DNA from: Patella vulgata
Lineage: Eukaryota > Mollusca > Gastropoda > Patellidae
Direction: 5' to 3'
DNA length: 64,000 nt
Assembly (NCBI RefSeq): GCF_932274485.2
Contig: NC_065884.2
Location: 26,397,622-26,461,621 of the forward strand
Below the pieces are notes generated by a model. The model saw nothing but the letters and a program-made list of their open reading frames with translations, was not told the DNA's origin and did no database searches. Every line of letters starts with the position of its first letter. The stretch's first letter is position 1. Of this stretch, positions 32,129 through 44,300 are shown in pieces. Both the position numbers and the translations under genes were made by a program.

Positions 32129-32891
32129 TGTGGTTCGCCTACAGGGCGCAATTCTTCATGGATTTTCTTCAAACTTGGTATACTTATTCCTTATACCCCA
32201 AGGAAGATCCCTATTGTTTTTGGTGCATGCCCGACCCCCCGGGGCAGAGCCACGCCCATTTCTAGTATTTGTTTGTTTGTCGTCTACAGGCCACATTTCT
32301 TAACTAATAATCTTGAAACTTTGCATACACATTCTTTGTACCCTAAGGAACATCCCTATCGTTTGGGGTGCATGCCCAACCCCCAGGGGCAGAGCCACGC
32401 CCATTTTCTTTTCGTGTGTCTTTGTGTCGCCTACAGGGCGCAATTCTTACTGGATTTTCTTCAAACTTGGTATACTTATTCCTTATACCCCAAGGAAGAT
32501 CCCTATTGTTTTTGGTGCATGCCCGACCCCCAGGGGCAGAGCCACGCCCATTTCTAGTATTTGTTTGTTTGTCGTCTACAGGCCACATTTCTTAACTTAT
32601 AATCTTGCATACACATTCTTTGTACCCTAAGGAACATCCCTATCGTTTGGGGTACATGCCCAACCCCCAGGGGCAGAGCCACGCCCATTTCCCATTTTCT
32701 TTTCGTGTGTCTTTGTGTCGCCTACAGGGCGCAATTCTTACTGGATTTTCTTCAAACTTGGTATACTTATTCCTTATACCCCAAGGAAGATCCCTATTGT
32801 TTTTGGTGCATGCCCGACCCCCAGGGGCAGAGCCACGCCCATTTCTAGTTTTAAAAAGTACCATATCAATCAAAGCAGGAATGTGGACGTA
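32013..32891. repeat. Gamma tandem-core element with 13-bp inverted ends
   Basis: Perfect ends TACGTCCACATTC (32013) and GAATGTGGACGTA (to 32891), flanked by TA on both sides. The left end is itself a hairpin, and CATGCCGTCGCCCCTGTCTG follows. The core repeats CGCCTACAGGGCGCAATTCT, TATACCCCAAGGAAGATCCC and CAGGGGCAGAGCCACGCCCA in about 280-bp double units. It is inserted into alpha. Confidence 0.72.
32060..32127 (+). repeat. (TG)n microsatellite
   Basis: Uninterrupted except for a short TATG stretch. It lies just inside the left end of the gamma element. Confidence 0.95.
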
Positions 32892-33055
32892 TATTGCAGC
32901 GGTAGCGATGCTCTTGTTACTTGTAGTTGTAATCAGATTTTTCGTGAGTTGTAAATGTTCTCATTACTGACGAAAGAAAAAATATGTGACAACACTTGTT
33001 GACTGCCCGGACGACATAGCTGCTGTGGGCGTATGTTTTGTTGCCTGGCAACCTA

Positions 33056-33790
33056 TCATTAAGTATTTACATCAAATAAATAAATATAGAAAATATAATT
33101 TTCCATGTCACACATTATCCATGAAGGTACACAAACTTTATTTTTGGACATTGTTCTAAATTTTTACAATGTATAAATTTCCATTCAAGACAAAACGGGC
33201 AACATCGAGGAACCTTTTTACTGTTGTTGTTATTATTGTTTATTACAGATTTAACATCCAATACAATAACTATGATATTATGGACAGGTTGATTTGATTA
33301 AATTATTTACACTTTGGGTTGAAAATTGGTAAAAGCCCAAAAATAAAAAAGTCCTTGTACATCAAAAAGTCACCTTAAACACACTTATAAAATCGCTATT
33401 GTGTCTTCTTCTCTCTTTGTCATAATAACAAGTTAAAACAGGAGGTCCAGCTGACTGATGTTTGGCGTCATCAGTACGGATAGAAAAAAACACTGTGGGG
33501 AAAAGGAATCTGCTTGCTTTATATGAAAAAGAGAAGTGCTCACAATAAAACCACATACATGTAGCTGGACCTGTGGATTATTTACATATTAAAAAATGTC
33601 CGTCCAATAAGTTCCAAATAGTTAAAAGTTAGTTAAAAGTTCTTTTATGTGGTTGACAAATTCAGCGTTTGAGGTACATGTATAGACATTCCATTAGGGT
33701 TGCGTATGACTCCCCAGATAAAAGTTACCTGAAAAGAAAAAGAAGAGCCAGCAGCAACACATAAAACATTTAAAGAAATAATACATGGCA
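33056..33790. other. No gene recognised; possible THOC6 5' region
   Basis: AT-rich sequence. A short frame ATG TGG TTG ACA AAT at 33648 ends GTTTGAG before GTACATG at 33674 and would be in phase with the first THOC6 exon seen. The support is too weak to call. Confidence 0.25.
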
Positions 33791-34215
33791 TTAAAGGAGC
33801 TAAAATGCTAATATTTGGGACCTAGAAATTGACACAAAAGGGTCGCAACGCATATAATAATGTAATATGAATGTATATAAAATGATGTAAATTCAATCGT
33901 TTCCGTGTTTACTCTAATTTCAAATCAGTTATGTTCGGTGAAATATGCCAGAAGTCTAAATCGAATTGCAATCTCTACAACAATAGTATTTATTGCGCAT
34001 GCTCTCCAGATAAGAATATGGTGTGACCGTTTGACATGACTTGTGGAGTATGTCTATAGCCTCGTTATTCGAGTCCCTTGTTACAAATACATGTAGCGCT
34101 GAAACACATCATGGTACAGTACACGATGTTTATTTTGTCTTTAATATTGGATATCAGAAGCCCATCTTTACCCAACATGAATATTGATTTAAATTGACAA
34201 ATACTGACCTTTAAT
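33791..34215. mobile_element. TTAA MITE, family R4
   Basis: Begins TTAAAGGAGCTAAAATGC and contains AATATTGGATATCAGAAGCC and TTGTTACAAATACATGTAGC, shared with 44970-45455 (inverse) and 47602-48085. The right end is shortened. Confidence 0.65.
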
Positions 34216-34374
34216 CGATCATGGTTGATATGGTAGATCATTTCATCCCAAAACAGTTAGCCTATGGCTATGTATCACGGAGTGTTTGAGTGTTTCATCC
34301 CAAATTTACATACATACAATTATTACAATAGGTTGTTTTATCCCATACAGTTTTAAGGCCTTATTTCAGTGATT

Positions 34375-35225
34375 TTATACTTTATGGTTGAATCATTAAG
34401 ACAAAATGGCCGCCGTTCGTTCTCAAATAGCGTAAGAAAATGGTATATCAAGGTTGTGGACCCTATAGAGGTCACAATTTTTATCCGATTTTGTTGAAAC
34501 TTGAAATATAAGTCTATAACCCAAAGATCTCGGTTCCTTTCGATATTCGCGCATATCGGACTGTAATTTCCTGAATTATAGCCCCTGATTTACGAAAAAT
34601 CACGTATTTAGCTTGTGGACCCTATAGAGGTCATAATTTTTATCCGATTTAAAAAAACGTATTATTATATCACCGTTACACCCTAAGGACGACTGAGTTT
34701 GAATTTCGTGAAAATCGGCCCAAAATTGACAGACAAAATGGCCGCCGTTCGGTCTGGAATAGCATAAGAATATGTTATATCAAGGTTGTGGACCCTATAG
34801 AGGTCACAATTTTTATCCGATTTTGTTGAAACTTGAAATGTAAGTTTATAACCCAAAGATCTTGGTTCCTTGCGATATTCGCACATATCGGACCGTAACT
34901 TCCTGAATTATGGCCCCTGATTGTACAAGAAATTGCATTTTTAGCTTGTGGATTCTATAGAGGTCATAATTTTTATCTGATTTAAAAAACTGTATTATTA
35001 TATCACCGTTACACCCTGAGGACGACTGAGTTCGAATTTCGTGAAAATCGGCCCAAAATTGACAGACAAAATGGCTGCCGTTCGTTCAGTTCCTTTCGAT
35101 ATATGCGCATATCGAATTGTAATTTCCTGAATTATGGCCCTTGATTGTAGGAAAATCACTTTCTTGTTAGCTTGTTCTCTATCCATCTCTCGAAAATGTG
35201 GGCGTATCCTGCCTGGCAGCCGCTG
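34375..35225. repeat. Beta tandem-core element, inverse orientation
   Basis: Repeats GTGGACCCTATAGAGGTCAC and AAGATCTCGGTTCCTTTCGA. It ends with AAAATGTGGGCGTATCCTGC and CTGGCAGCC at about 35220, just 80 bases before the first visible THOC6 exon. Confidence 0.72.
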
Positions 35226-35303
35226 GTTACTATATTTTATGAATAGTTGTTTGCCCGTATCTGATTGTAATAGTAACCTTTGTCAATAATATGTATTTTT
35301 CAG

Positions 35304-38300
35304 GAACAAAGCTTACAATCACGTCAGTTATATCACATGACTATATTTACCCAATGTTTTTCACCTTGTGGTAAATATATTGCAGCCGCTAATAATTATG
35401 GGCAAATTGCCATATTCAGGTAAAATGAACCTTGTCTATTTTTTACCTGTTAAAAATGAATCAATATTAAAGGTGCTCCTTAAAGATCATCCAACCGTTT
35501 TATGCCGTCTCCCCTGTCCAGACGTCCATCCATAATCTGTTTGTGGACACTCTACAGGTCACAATATTTATCCCATTTTGACGAAACTTGTAATATTGGT
35601 CTATCTCCCAAAGATCTCAGTTCCGTTCGATATTGGCATGTATCAGACCTTAACTTGGTATAAAAATTGTGTTTTTAGCTTGTGGTCTGGTATATCAAAG
35701 TTGTAGACCCTCTAGAGGTCACAATTTTTATCCGATTTTGATGAAACTTGAAATTCATGTTTATAACGCAAAGATTGTACGAAAGATCGCGTTTTTAGCT
35801 TGTGGTTCCTGTAGAGATAACAATTTTTGTCCGATTTAAAAAAAACATATGAATATATCACCGTTACACACTAAGATCTTGGTTCCTTTTGATAATTGAG
35901 CATATCTGAACGTAACTTCCTGGATTATGGCCCCTGATTGTTGAATGAAGGTTGAATTGGAATTTTGGGAAAATCGAAATGAAACTGCTCGACAAAATGT
36001 CTGCTCTTTGTACGCAAATTGTGTAAAAGTATGTAATACAAAGGTTGTGGACCCTCTAGAGGTCACAATTTTTATCCAAATTTGATAAAACTTAAAACAT
36101 ATCTTTATGTCCCAAAGATCTCATGATCAGTCGCTTTTGATATTTGCGCATTTCAGACTATAAGTTTCTCGATTATGACCCGTAATTGTACAAAAAATTG
36201 CTTTTCTTTTTAACTTGTTCCCTATCCATCTCTTGGAAAATGTGGGTGTATCTTGCCTGGCAGCCACTGGTTTTAAATAATGCAAGTAATTATGTCAACA
36301 TATCCTTTCCATAAGTATAACATGATCCCTAATGTCAATGTTACCTGCCACAGGTAAATTTCAACGTTAGCAATTTCCGCCATTCTCTGTAACTTTTCAC
36401 CAATAAACTAGCCGTGACATAATTTTAGTCCTTCTGCTCATAGAAATATAAACTAGAATATGAGCAGAAGGACTAAACTTATGTCACGCCTTGTTTTGGC
36501 TGAAAGTTACGACTACTCACGGAGAACGGTAGAAATCTACCTGTTGAAATTTACATGTGGCAGGTAAATTTGAACATTTAGCAATTTTTGCTGTTCTCCG
36601 TGAGAAGTCATAACTTTCCACCAATCAACAAGCTGTGATGTAATTTTAGTCCTTCTGCTCATAGAAATATGAACAAGAATATGAGCAAAAAGGAGTGGCA
36701 GCTAACATTGACATTCGGGACCGTGTAATAGTGGTTTTTAGATTTTTTTAAAAAAAGAACTAGTGTTACCATCTTATACACACAAAAAAACCCCCAGGAA
36801 ATTTAAAACCAAATACTGGTAGTTCTTCTACATGTAAGTGCATGTCAAAACATTACTTGCTGTTTAAGTTTATTACAATGGTACTTACGGTACTATTGAT
36901 CGTTCTGCAGTAATCAGCCAAAATTTAATTGATGTTTGGATTCCATGTATTTGTAGTTTGGTATCAGCCTTATCACCAGAAGCAAACGAATCTTCCCGTT
37001 TACCAATTTATTGCTTTAAAGGTAGGATTAAATGGTTGCTGCATTCATTATCTTATTTTACTAGATTATCTCTGTGTAATCATCCACTGCAGTCCAGAAA
37101 TGTCAGTATATAGTGCATATTACTTATATTGTACTAGTGACAATTCATGTGGACATTCCTTTTGGTACAACAGATTTGTACCGTACTAAGTTAAGTAAGA
37201 AGGCTTAGTTATTCTTTGTCAATTGTAAAACAGCTAAATGTAGATTTGGTATTAATCTGCTTTGAATGGATGCTAACTGCATCTTCCCAATTACAATATT
37301 TCTTTCCACCCTTTGTTGAGTGGTTCAATGAAAAAATGGTAAGTTTTGCTGTCAACATTAGTCAAGATTCTCACAGAACCTTTATGGATATTCAATTTTG
37401 ATTTGGATCTTAGCCAGTCACCGTCAGATTGTTTACGGGAGAGTCTGTAGGAATTGACTTGAATTTTACAACAGTAGCCATATAATATATTGTTATGTTC
37501 CAAGAGTTCATATTATTTGCTATTTTTATTTATTTAAAATTTAAAATGAATGATTTTTGTTTCCAGGATGTAAAGAGGGTGCCATTTATTGTTTGACTTC
37601 AACAGACACATTTTTAATCAGTGCTGGTGAAGGTGATATATGTGCATGGAAATGGTCAGATATCCACAACAAGGCTCCTAAAATCATCTGGTCTCTTTCC
37701 TTACCTAAAAAGGGTGTTTTTACTAACCCTGAGGTTAATTCAATGGTTGTAGATAAGCAGGCAAGTATTAAAACATTCACTTGTATCTTATCTTATTCTT
37801 GAAAGAAAGAGTAAAGTAAATTAAACATTACAGATTAGAAATACATGTACTGGTACATGTGACCATACATTTGAGTGTCCATCATGTTTGTACCTGATGA
37901 TTACATATCCAATCAATTAAGGGTTTAAATTTCTTTGCTATGTTACTCAAATATCCTGATTTTAATGTTAATATATGTGATTGTGAATTTAAATGGGAAA
38001 TCCACAGTGAAATGACATTTATTTGTTGTAGGAACAGGCAACACGTTTATTAGCAGGAGGTGGAGATAATGATATCCATATTTGGAATATGGAAAATGGT
38101 CAATTGGAGGTTAGTGAGTTTATTAGAAGTCTTTAGTATTAATCTTTAATCATCCTTTAGTAATTTAGCAAATCGTTTTGACAAGTTTTCTCCAAATTAC
38201 ACTAATATGAAATTTAAGCACATTTTATAAATCTCGTCCATTTCGTGGTCTAAGGGGAGATAATATTTAATTAGACAAGTTACCTCCCTTGCATATTTTT

Positions 38301-41300
38301 TTTGTCCTTTCATTAAACCAACTCACTTGACTCAATGGTGGGCTTTATAAACTGGTACTGTAGATTGTTTTACTATGTTATAAATCAGACAAACCATTGA
38401 TTTTGGGAAGATATGATTTTAGAATTATTAATATTTTTTTAATTGTATCAACTCTTTCTTTGTATTTTGAACAGGTAAAGGTTGTCCTAATGTAACGCCT
38501 ACATTTGACAATGAAATGATTTGTCTATAGATGTAAACTAAATCAGAAGTAACTTCTCAAATTGTTACAGATATAAGTTATATTTCAAAGACTATTTTTC
38601 TTTGAACTAAAACATAAATCTGCTAATGACTAGAAACAATGTTTGAAAGGATCTTTAATAGTATCTTTGAGATATGTTCTTATAGGCATAATCCTATCCA
38701 CAAAAGTAATTTTTTATCTATTAGTATGATACTCTTAATGACCAGGAGAAATAGTAAACCAACAATATATCCGATGAAGTATTTCTGAATTAATAAAAAT
38801 GAAAGGGATTGTGGAATATGCATTTCATTTCTAAGTGTTGACCCCTGTTTTTGTCTTTGCGATCCCACCCTGTGCTGTTTATTATATGGTAATGATAGTA
38901 ATCATCCATTCATTGTCCTGGATATATATTACATGTTAAAGGACAATATTTGTGTCAGTCATTATCACATATGAGATTGAGCTGGTTCAACACATTCCAA
39001 ATATAATTTTAACACAGAGATCATTACTATGATAGATGCGTAATGAAGATTTAAAAAAACGGAAGTGACAAAAGCAAAATGAAAACACAAGTTATACTTC
39101 TTAACTGACTGAAGTAACGAGTGATAACAGATACACAGGCAAATTTCTGCTCACTAATAATTCCTTTGAAGATCAAAATTTGTTATATGGACTGTGGGAG
39201 GATATCTGACAATTCATAAAAGATAATAATTGACTGTCACTAGATAGAGAAAACGAGAAAAAAAAAAAAAGTCAGTGCATTAATATGTTTTTATTGTCCC
39301 CCGTCTTTCGAAGAAAGCAGGGAACTATTAAAATGGGTTCGTCCGTATATCTGTCCGTCCGTTCGTCAGTCTGTCCGTCACACTTTTTGGGACACAATAA
39401 CTTTCTTTCTAATTGAGCTACAATGTTCAAACTTGGTGTAGGTGTTTATTAGGTCAATGCCTTGATGGAGTTCGAAGATGAGCATTGTCGGCTTAGGGTA
39501 AGCAGAGATAAGCAATTTGATTGGTTGATGCTTTTGGACACGATAACTTTAGTTCTAATTAAGTGAAAGTGATGAAACTTGGTGTATAGTTTCATTACAT
39601 CAGTACCTTGACTAAGTTTGATAATGAGCATTTTCTGCTCAGGGTAAGCAGAGTGATAAGCAATTTGATTGGTCGAGACTTTGGAACACAATAACTCTCA
39701 TTCTAATTGAGTTACAATGTTCACACTCGGCATAGGTGTTTATTAGGTGAATGCCTTGATGGAGTTCGGAGATGAGAATTTTCAGCTTAGGGTAAGCAGA
39801 GATAAGCAATCTGATTGGTTGATGCTTTGAGGCACAATAACTTTGGTTATAATGAAGTGAGAGAGATAGAACTCCGAAAATAGATATCATTATATCATTA
39901 CCTTGACTAATTTCGATGGTGAGAATTTTCTGCTTAGGCTAATGAGCGATAAGCAATTTGATTGGTCAAGACATTGGAACATAAGCAGAGCTAATCAATT
40001 TCATTGGTCAATGCCTTGGGACAAGATAATCTTGATTCTATCTGATAGAGAGTGATGAAACTTAGTGTATAGTTTGATTGCTTGATACTTTTGAAAAAAA
40101 AAATAAATGTGCAATTAATTAATGCGTGTCATCTATTTATTTTTGGATTTTGACGGGGAACATCTGCCTCCCTGTTGGCTTGTTAAGTATAGAATGAATT
40201 AAAACAAGGGAATGTACAGACTATTTCTATTTTTCTCGTTTTCTCTTATCTAGTGACATTCAATTACTTTATTGATTTGTCAGATATCCTCTCACAGTCT
40301 CACATAACAACTTTTAGTCTTTGACGAAATTATTAGTGAGCAGAAATTTGCCCGTGTATCTGTTATCACTCGTCACTTCAGTCAGCTATATAGAAGGATA
40401 ACTCATGTTTTCCTTTTGCTTTTGTCACTTCTGATTTTTGAAATCTTCATTACACATTTATCGTAGCAATGATCTCTGTGTTAAAATAATATTTGGAATG
40501 TGTTTAACCAGTTCTATCACATATGAGATAATGACTGACACCAATATTGACTTTTAATAATTTGTAGATGATATGAACGTCAATGGAAATATCTCGTAAG
40601 ATAATGTTTTTGTCGACAACAAATTTCTCATGGTAGTGTGAATATATTTTCTAATGAATTGTTAATTATATGTTGAAGATTTAAAAAAATAGATATTATA
40701 TTTCTGAGATTGATATTGATTGTTCTGGCAAAAGCCCTTTTCCAAAATGCAATAAAACACCTTTCCAAGTTTGGTTTGCATACTGGGAGGGTTTTTTTTC
40801 TGAAAATTTTAAGGATCAAAAATATGAAATTATATATCAATGATTTTAAAGCAAAACTTCATTTGTTCTTTTACAAATAAATTTTAATATAGTAATGTTC
40901 AGATGGGGTTTTATGCATTTAGAAAAAGTATCCTTCATCAAGCATACAGTCCCTCTGTTGCACATGATTACAAATTCTGTTAGTAGTATCTGTTACAAAA
41001 ATTTTAAAATGGGATACACTAAATATGTCAATCTTGATAGATTCAAATAATGAATATTTATTTTAGAATTCATTACAAGGTCACGAAGATTATGTACATA
41101 GTATTTGTTTAAAGAATAATGGTAGAGAATGTGTTTCTGCGTCCGAAGATGGAACAGTCAGAATCTGGGGTATGTTCACTTTATGTTGCTGGATTTGTAA
41201 ATCAGAACTTTAGCTCAATCATTGCTGATATATAAATCTTTTAGCAGTCTATAAATATGGTTCTTTTATTATTAGAAAGATATGAATAAAACATTTATAA

Positions 41301-44300
41301 ATTATCTGGATAATCAAAGCAGAATAAATAGATAATGTAAATCCTTTCTCTTTTGTCTACAGATTTTGTTATGCAATACACCAGAGCACAAATGATATAA
41401 AAGCCATTGAACTTAATAATTTATAGCTGATGTATAGATTATACAGAAAACAAAGCAATTATCTTTTGTCAGTTTTGTTTGAATTATGAAAAAGAAAGTG
41501 TTAAACAGGAATTTAATCCTATGTTTAAAATATATTTATACATCATGCACAAACAATGTTAAGAATGTCTAATTTTGTCTAATATATGATTATTTCACAT
41601 TGTAGATGCAAGAAGTTCTTCAGAAGCGGTTCATATATTAGAACCACATAAAACACCTGTGAGTTATAACATTCTGGAATATATTAGGGAATATATTTCT
41701 TGATTAGCCCATATATACTATTCAAAAAAAGTAGGGGATATTTGACTTTGGGGGCATAATACTAAAATATGCAAATGACTACGAAAAAAGTCACTATAGA
41801 ACCTAACAGAAGAAACATTTCCAGTTACATGTGACGCCCAAACGCACCAATAGCTACCGCATGGAATGCAGGTGATGCTTGGGATCATCATGGGGGTCCA
41901 ACCCAAGATTTGCACGACTCTGACTTTGAATGTTACAGTCATTGTGGCATTGAATTCCAGGGTGGAAACATCAGTTTAATTGTTTTAGTGACCAGAAAAC
42001 AAATTTTGATATGCGTCGGCTTACCCAAAATGAAAGGTTACGTGCCCTTGGCATGCTACAGATCGGCACAACACAGGCGGTTGTGGCGCGGACGATGAAT
42101 GTTTCTCAGTCTGTCATAAGCAGGCTATGGTCCAGATACCGTGATACACAATCTGTACAGGACAGACCACGCTCAGGTCGACCAAGGGCGACAACTCAAG
42201 CCCAGGATTGATTTATCCATACCTTGGCCTTGAGAAATCGTGTCATCACAGCAAATCAGATCAGCGCTCGTCTTCAAACAGACACTGGTGTGAGAGTGAG
42301 TGGCCAGACGATTCGGAATCGACTGCATAGGGGTCACCTTCGCGCCCGACGTCCTCGCGTGATCCCTTGTTTGAGAGATCATCACATTCAGGCAAGACGT
42401 CGTTGGTGTAGGGATCGTCAACACTGGGATAATCGACGCTGGAGCAATGTGATGTTTTCAGATGAGTCAAGGTTCACTGTTGATTTTTTGGACAGACGTA
42501 GGAGGGTGTGGCGTCGTCGAAACGAGCGCTTCCAAGACGTTAACGTCATCAGACATGATCGATTTGGGGGTGGTTCTGTTATGGTGTGGGGAGGCATCAC
42601 TGTTGCTGGAAGAACGGCTTTACATGTTGTTGCACGGCGTGTTACAGGCCAGTACTACCGGGACAACATCTTGGCAGTCCATGTTGTGCCGTTCGCACGA
42701 CGTCATGGCCGCCGTTTCATCTTCCAGGATGACAACGCAAGATGTCACAGGGCCAGGATCGTTACAGGTTACCTCCAACAACAGAACATCACCACATTAC
42801 CTTGGCCAGCACTGAGTCCCGACCTCTCCCCCATCGAGCATGTCTGGGACATGCTTGGACAGAGGTTACGTCAACGTCAACAACGTCCTGCCAATGTCCA
42901 AGAACTTGCTGCTGCGTTGCAACAGGAATGGGACAATCTGGACCAAAATGACCTTAGACGTCTCATTAGGAGTATGCCACGTCGGATCAATGCTTGTTTG
43001 GCAAACAGAGGAGGATTTACCCGTTACTAACTTGGTTGTGATGCTGTGGTAACTTTGCTGTTTGACCCCGGGTATCATTTTACCCTTATAATGGTCAGTC
43101 TGTGCCTTACTTAGTCTAACGATCATTTGGAATAAATCGATGAATGTGAACTTCATTTCATTTTGTCATTTGTTTCTTCGTCAGTTTCATTAGGTGACTT
43201 TAATAACACTTAAAAATCAAATATCCCCTACTTTTTTTGAATAGTATATCTCTAATTTGGAAATGCAGCTAATAGATGTTATGATAAGAATTGCATAATT
43301 TGTACCAAAGGACTGCATTGAATATTTTTTAGCATCAAGGCTAGTTTTAGCATAAAAAATGATGGGTATAAAATTATAGTTTAGACGACCAAGAACAATG
43401 AAGGATGCCATGTTTGTTGAAAATGTGAACACACTATGTTTAAAGACAATTTATTTTGCTGACCCAAAATTTTTAATATTTTTTATGATATATAGATGTG
43501 TGGAAGACCAGAAATGGGGAAATGGGTTGGTTGTGTTGCAATGGATCACGGTGATGATTGGCTGGTAAGATCAGATTTCTCATCTTTTAATGGTATTAAT
43601 TTGCAGTTTGTTCATTTACTTGATTGATCTAGCCAATATTTAGATAAAAATACCGATATGAAGCATTTAATAAATAATAAATGAATCTGCAAGATGTAAT
43701 CAACTGACATATTTATTTATATGCCCACAATCCATATGGACTGTTTATTGACATCACCCCTTAAACACTCTAGATTTGTTCAAGACTTGCTTGAAATGTT
43801 CAACGGGTCTTAAAGATGCATTATGAAAGATTTAGATAAAGAGCTGGCCATTCTTGCTATATGGTTCCAAAATAGATAATTTAGAATTAATATGTTGAAA
43901 ATTTCATTCAAATTAGTTTATCCTGAGCTACATTATCACTGTTTGAAGTTTTGACACAGATTGTTTATTATCAGGGCAACAGTACTTGTTAATCAACTCT
44001 TAGTCTCACTTTTCTATTTTTAAATTAAATGCCGATTGTACTTAAATCTGTTTACATCTGTGCCATCCAATGGTCTAGACAGTTGATTATAGGCTTGTCA
44101 TGTGAATAAGTGTTTAAATAATAAATTATATAACATTTGAAGCCAAAATAAATTATATAACATTTGAAGCCAAAAAAAACCCCTGTAATAGGCAGATTTA
44201 GCATCCTCCTTACATAATGCATCTTTAAGGAAGACCCCTATCAAGTTCAGAATCATATACAACAATATTTCATATAGTCACTGACTCACTGCTCCTGTCA

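Larger units (their letters stand above)
31030..33055. repeat. Alpha tandem-core element split by a gamma element
   Basis: Alpha core units (GGCCCTTGATCACTTTGAAA, CTCTAGAGGCTAAAGTTAAT) run from 31050 to about 31950, several of them shortened. The distal alpha end resumes after the gamma insert and finishes with GCTGTGGGCGTATGTTTTG and TTGCCTGGCAACC at about 33050, matching 61395-61425. Confidence 0.7.

Noticed and set aside
32640-32873. Hypothetical protein on the minus strand
   Set aside because: Gamma repeat read in reverse; identical peptides recur at 32343-32588.
31941-32970. Frames rich in CVCVCV and PRGRATP-type peptides
   Set aside because: Translations of a (TG)n microsatellite and gamma repeats.
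42462-42951. Second-frame open reading within the Tc1 transposon
   Set aside because: Shadow of the transposase frame that carries the DDE residues.
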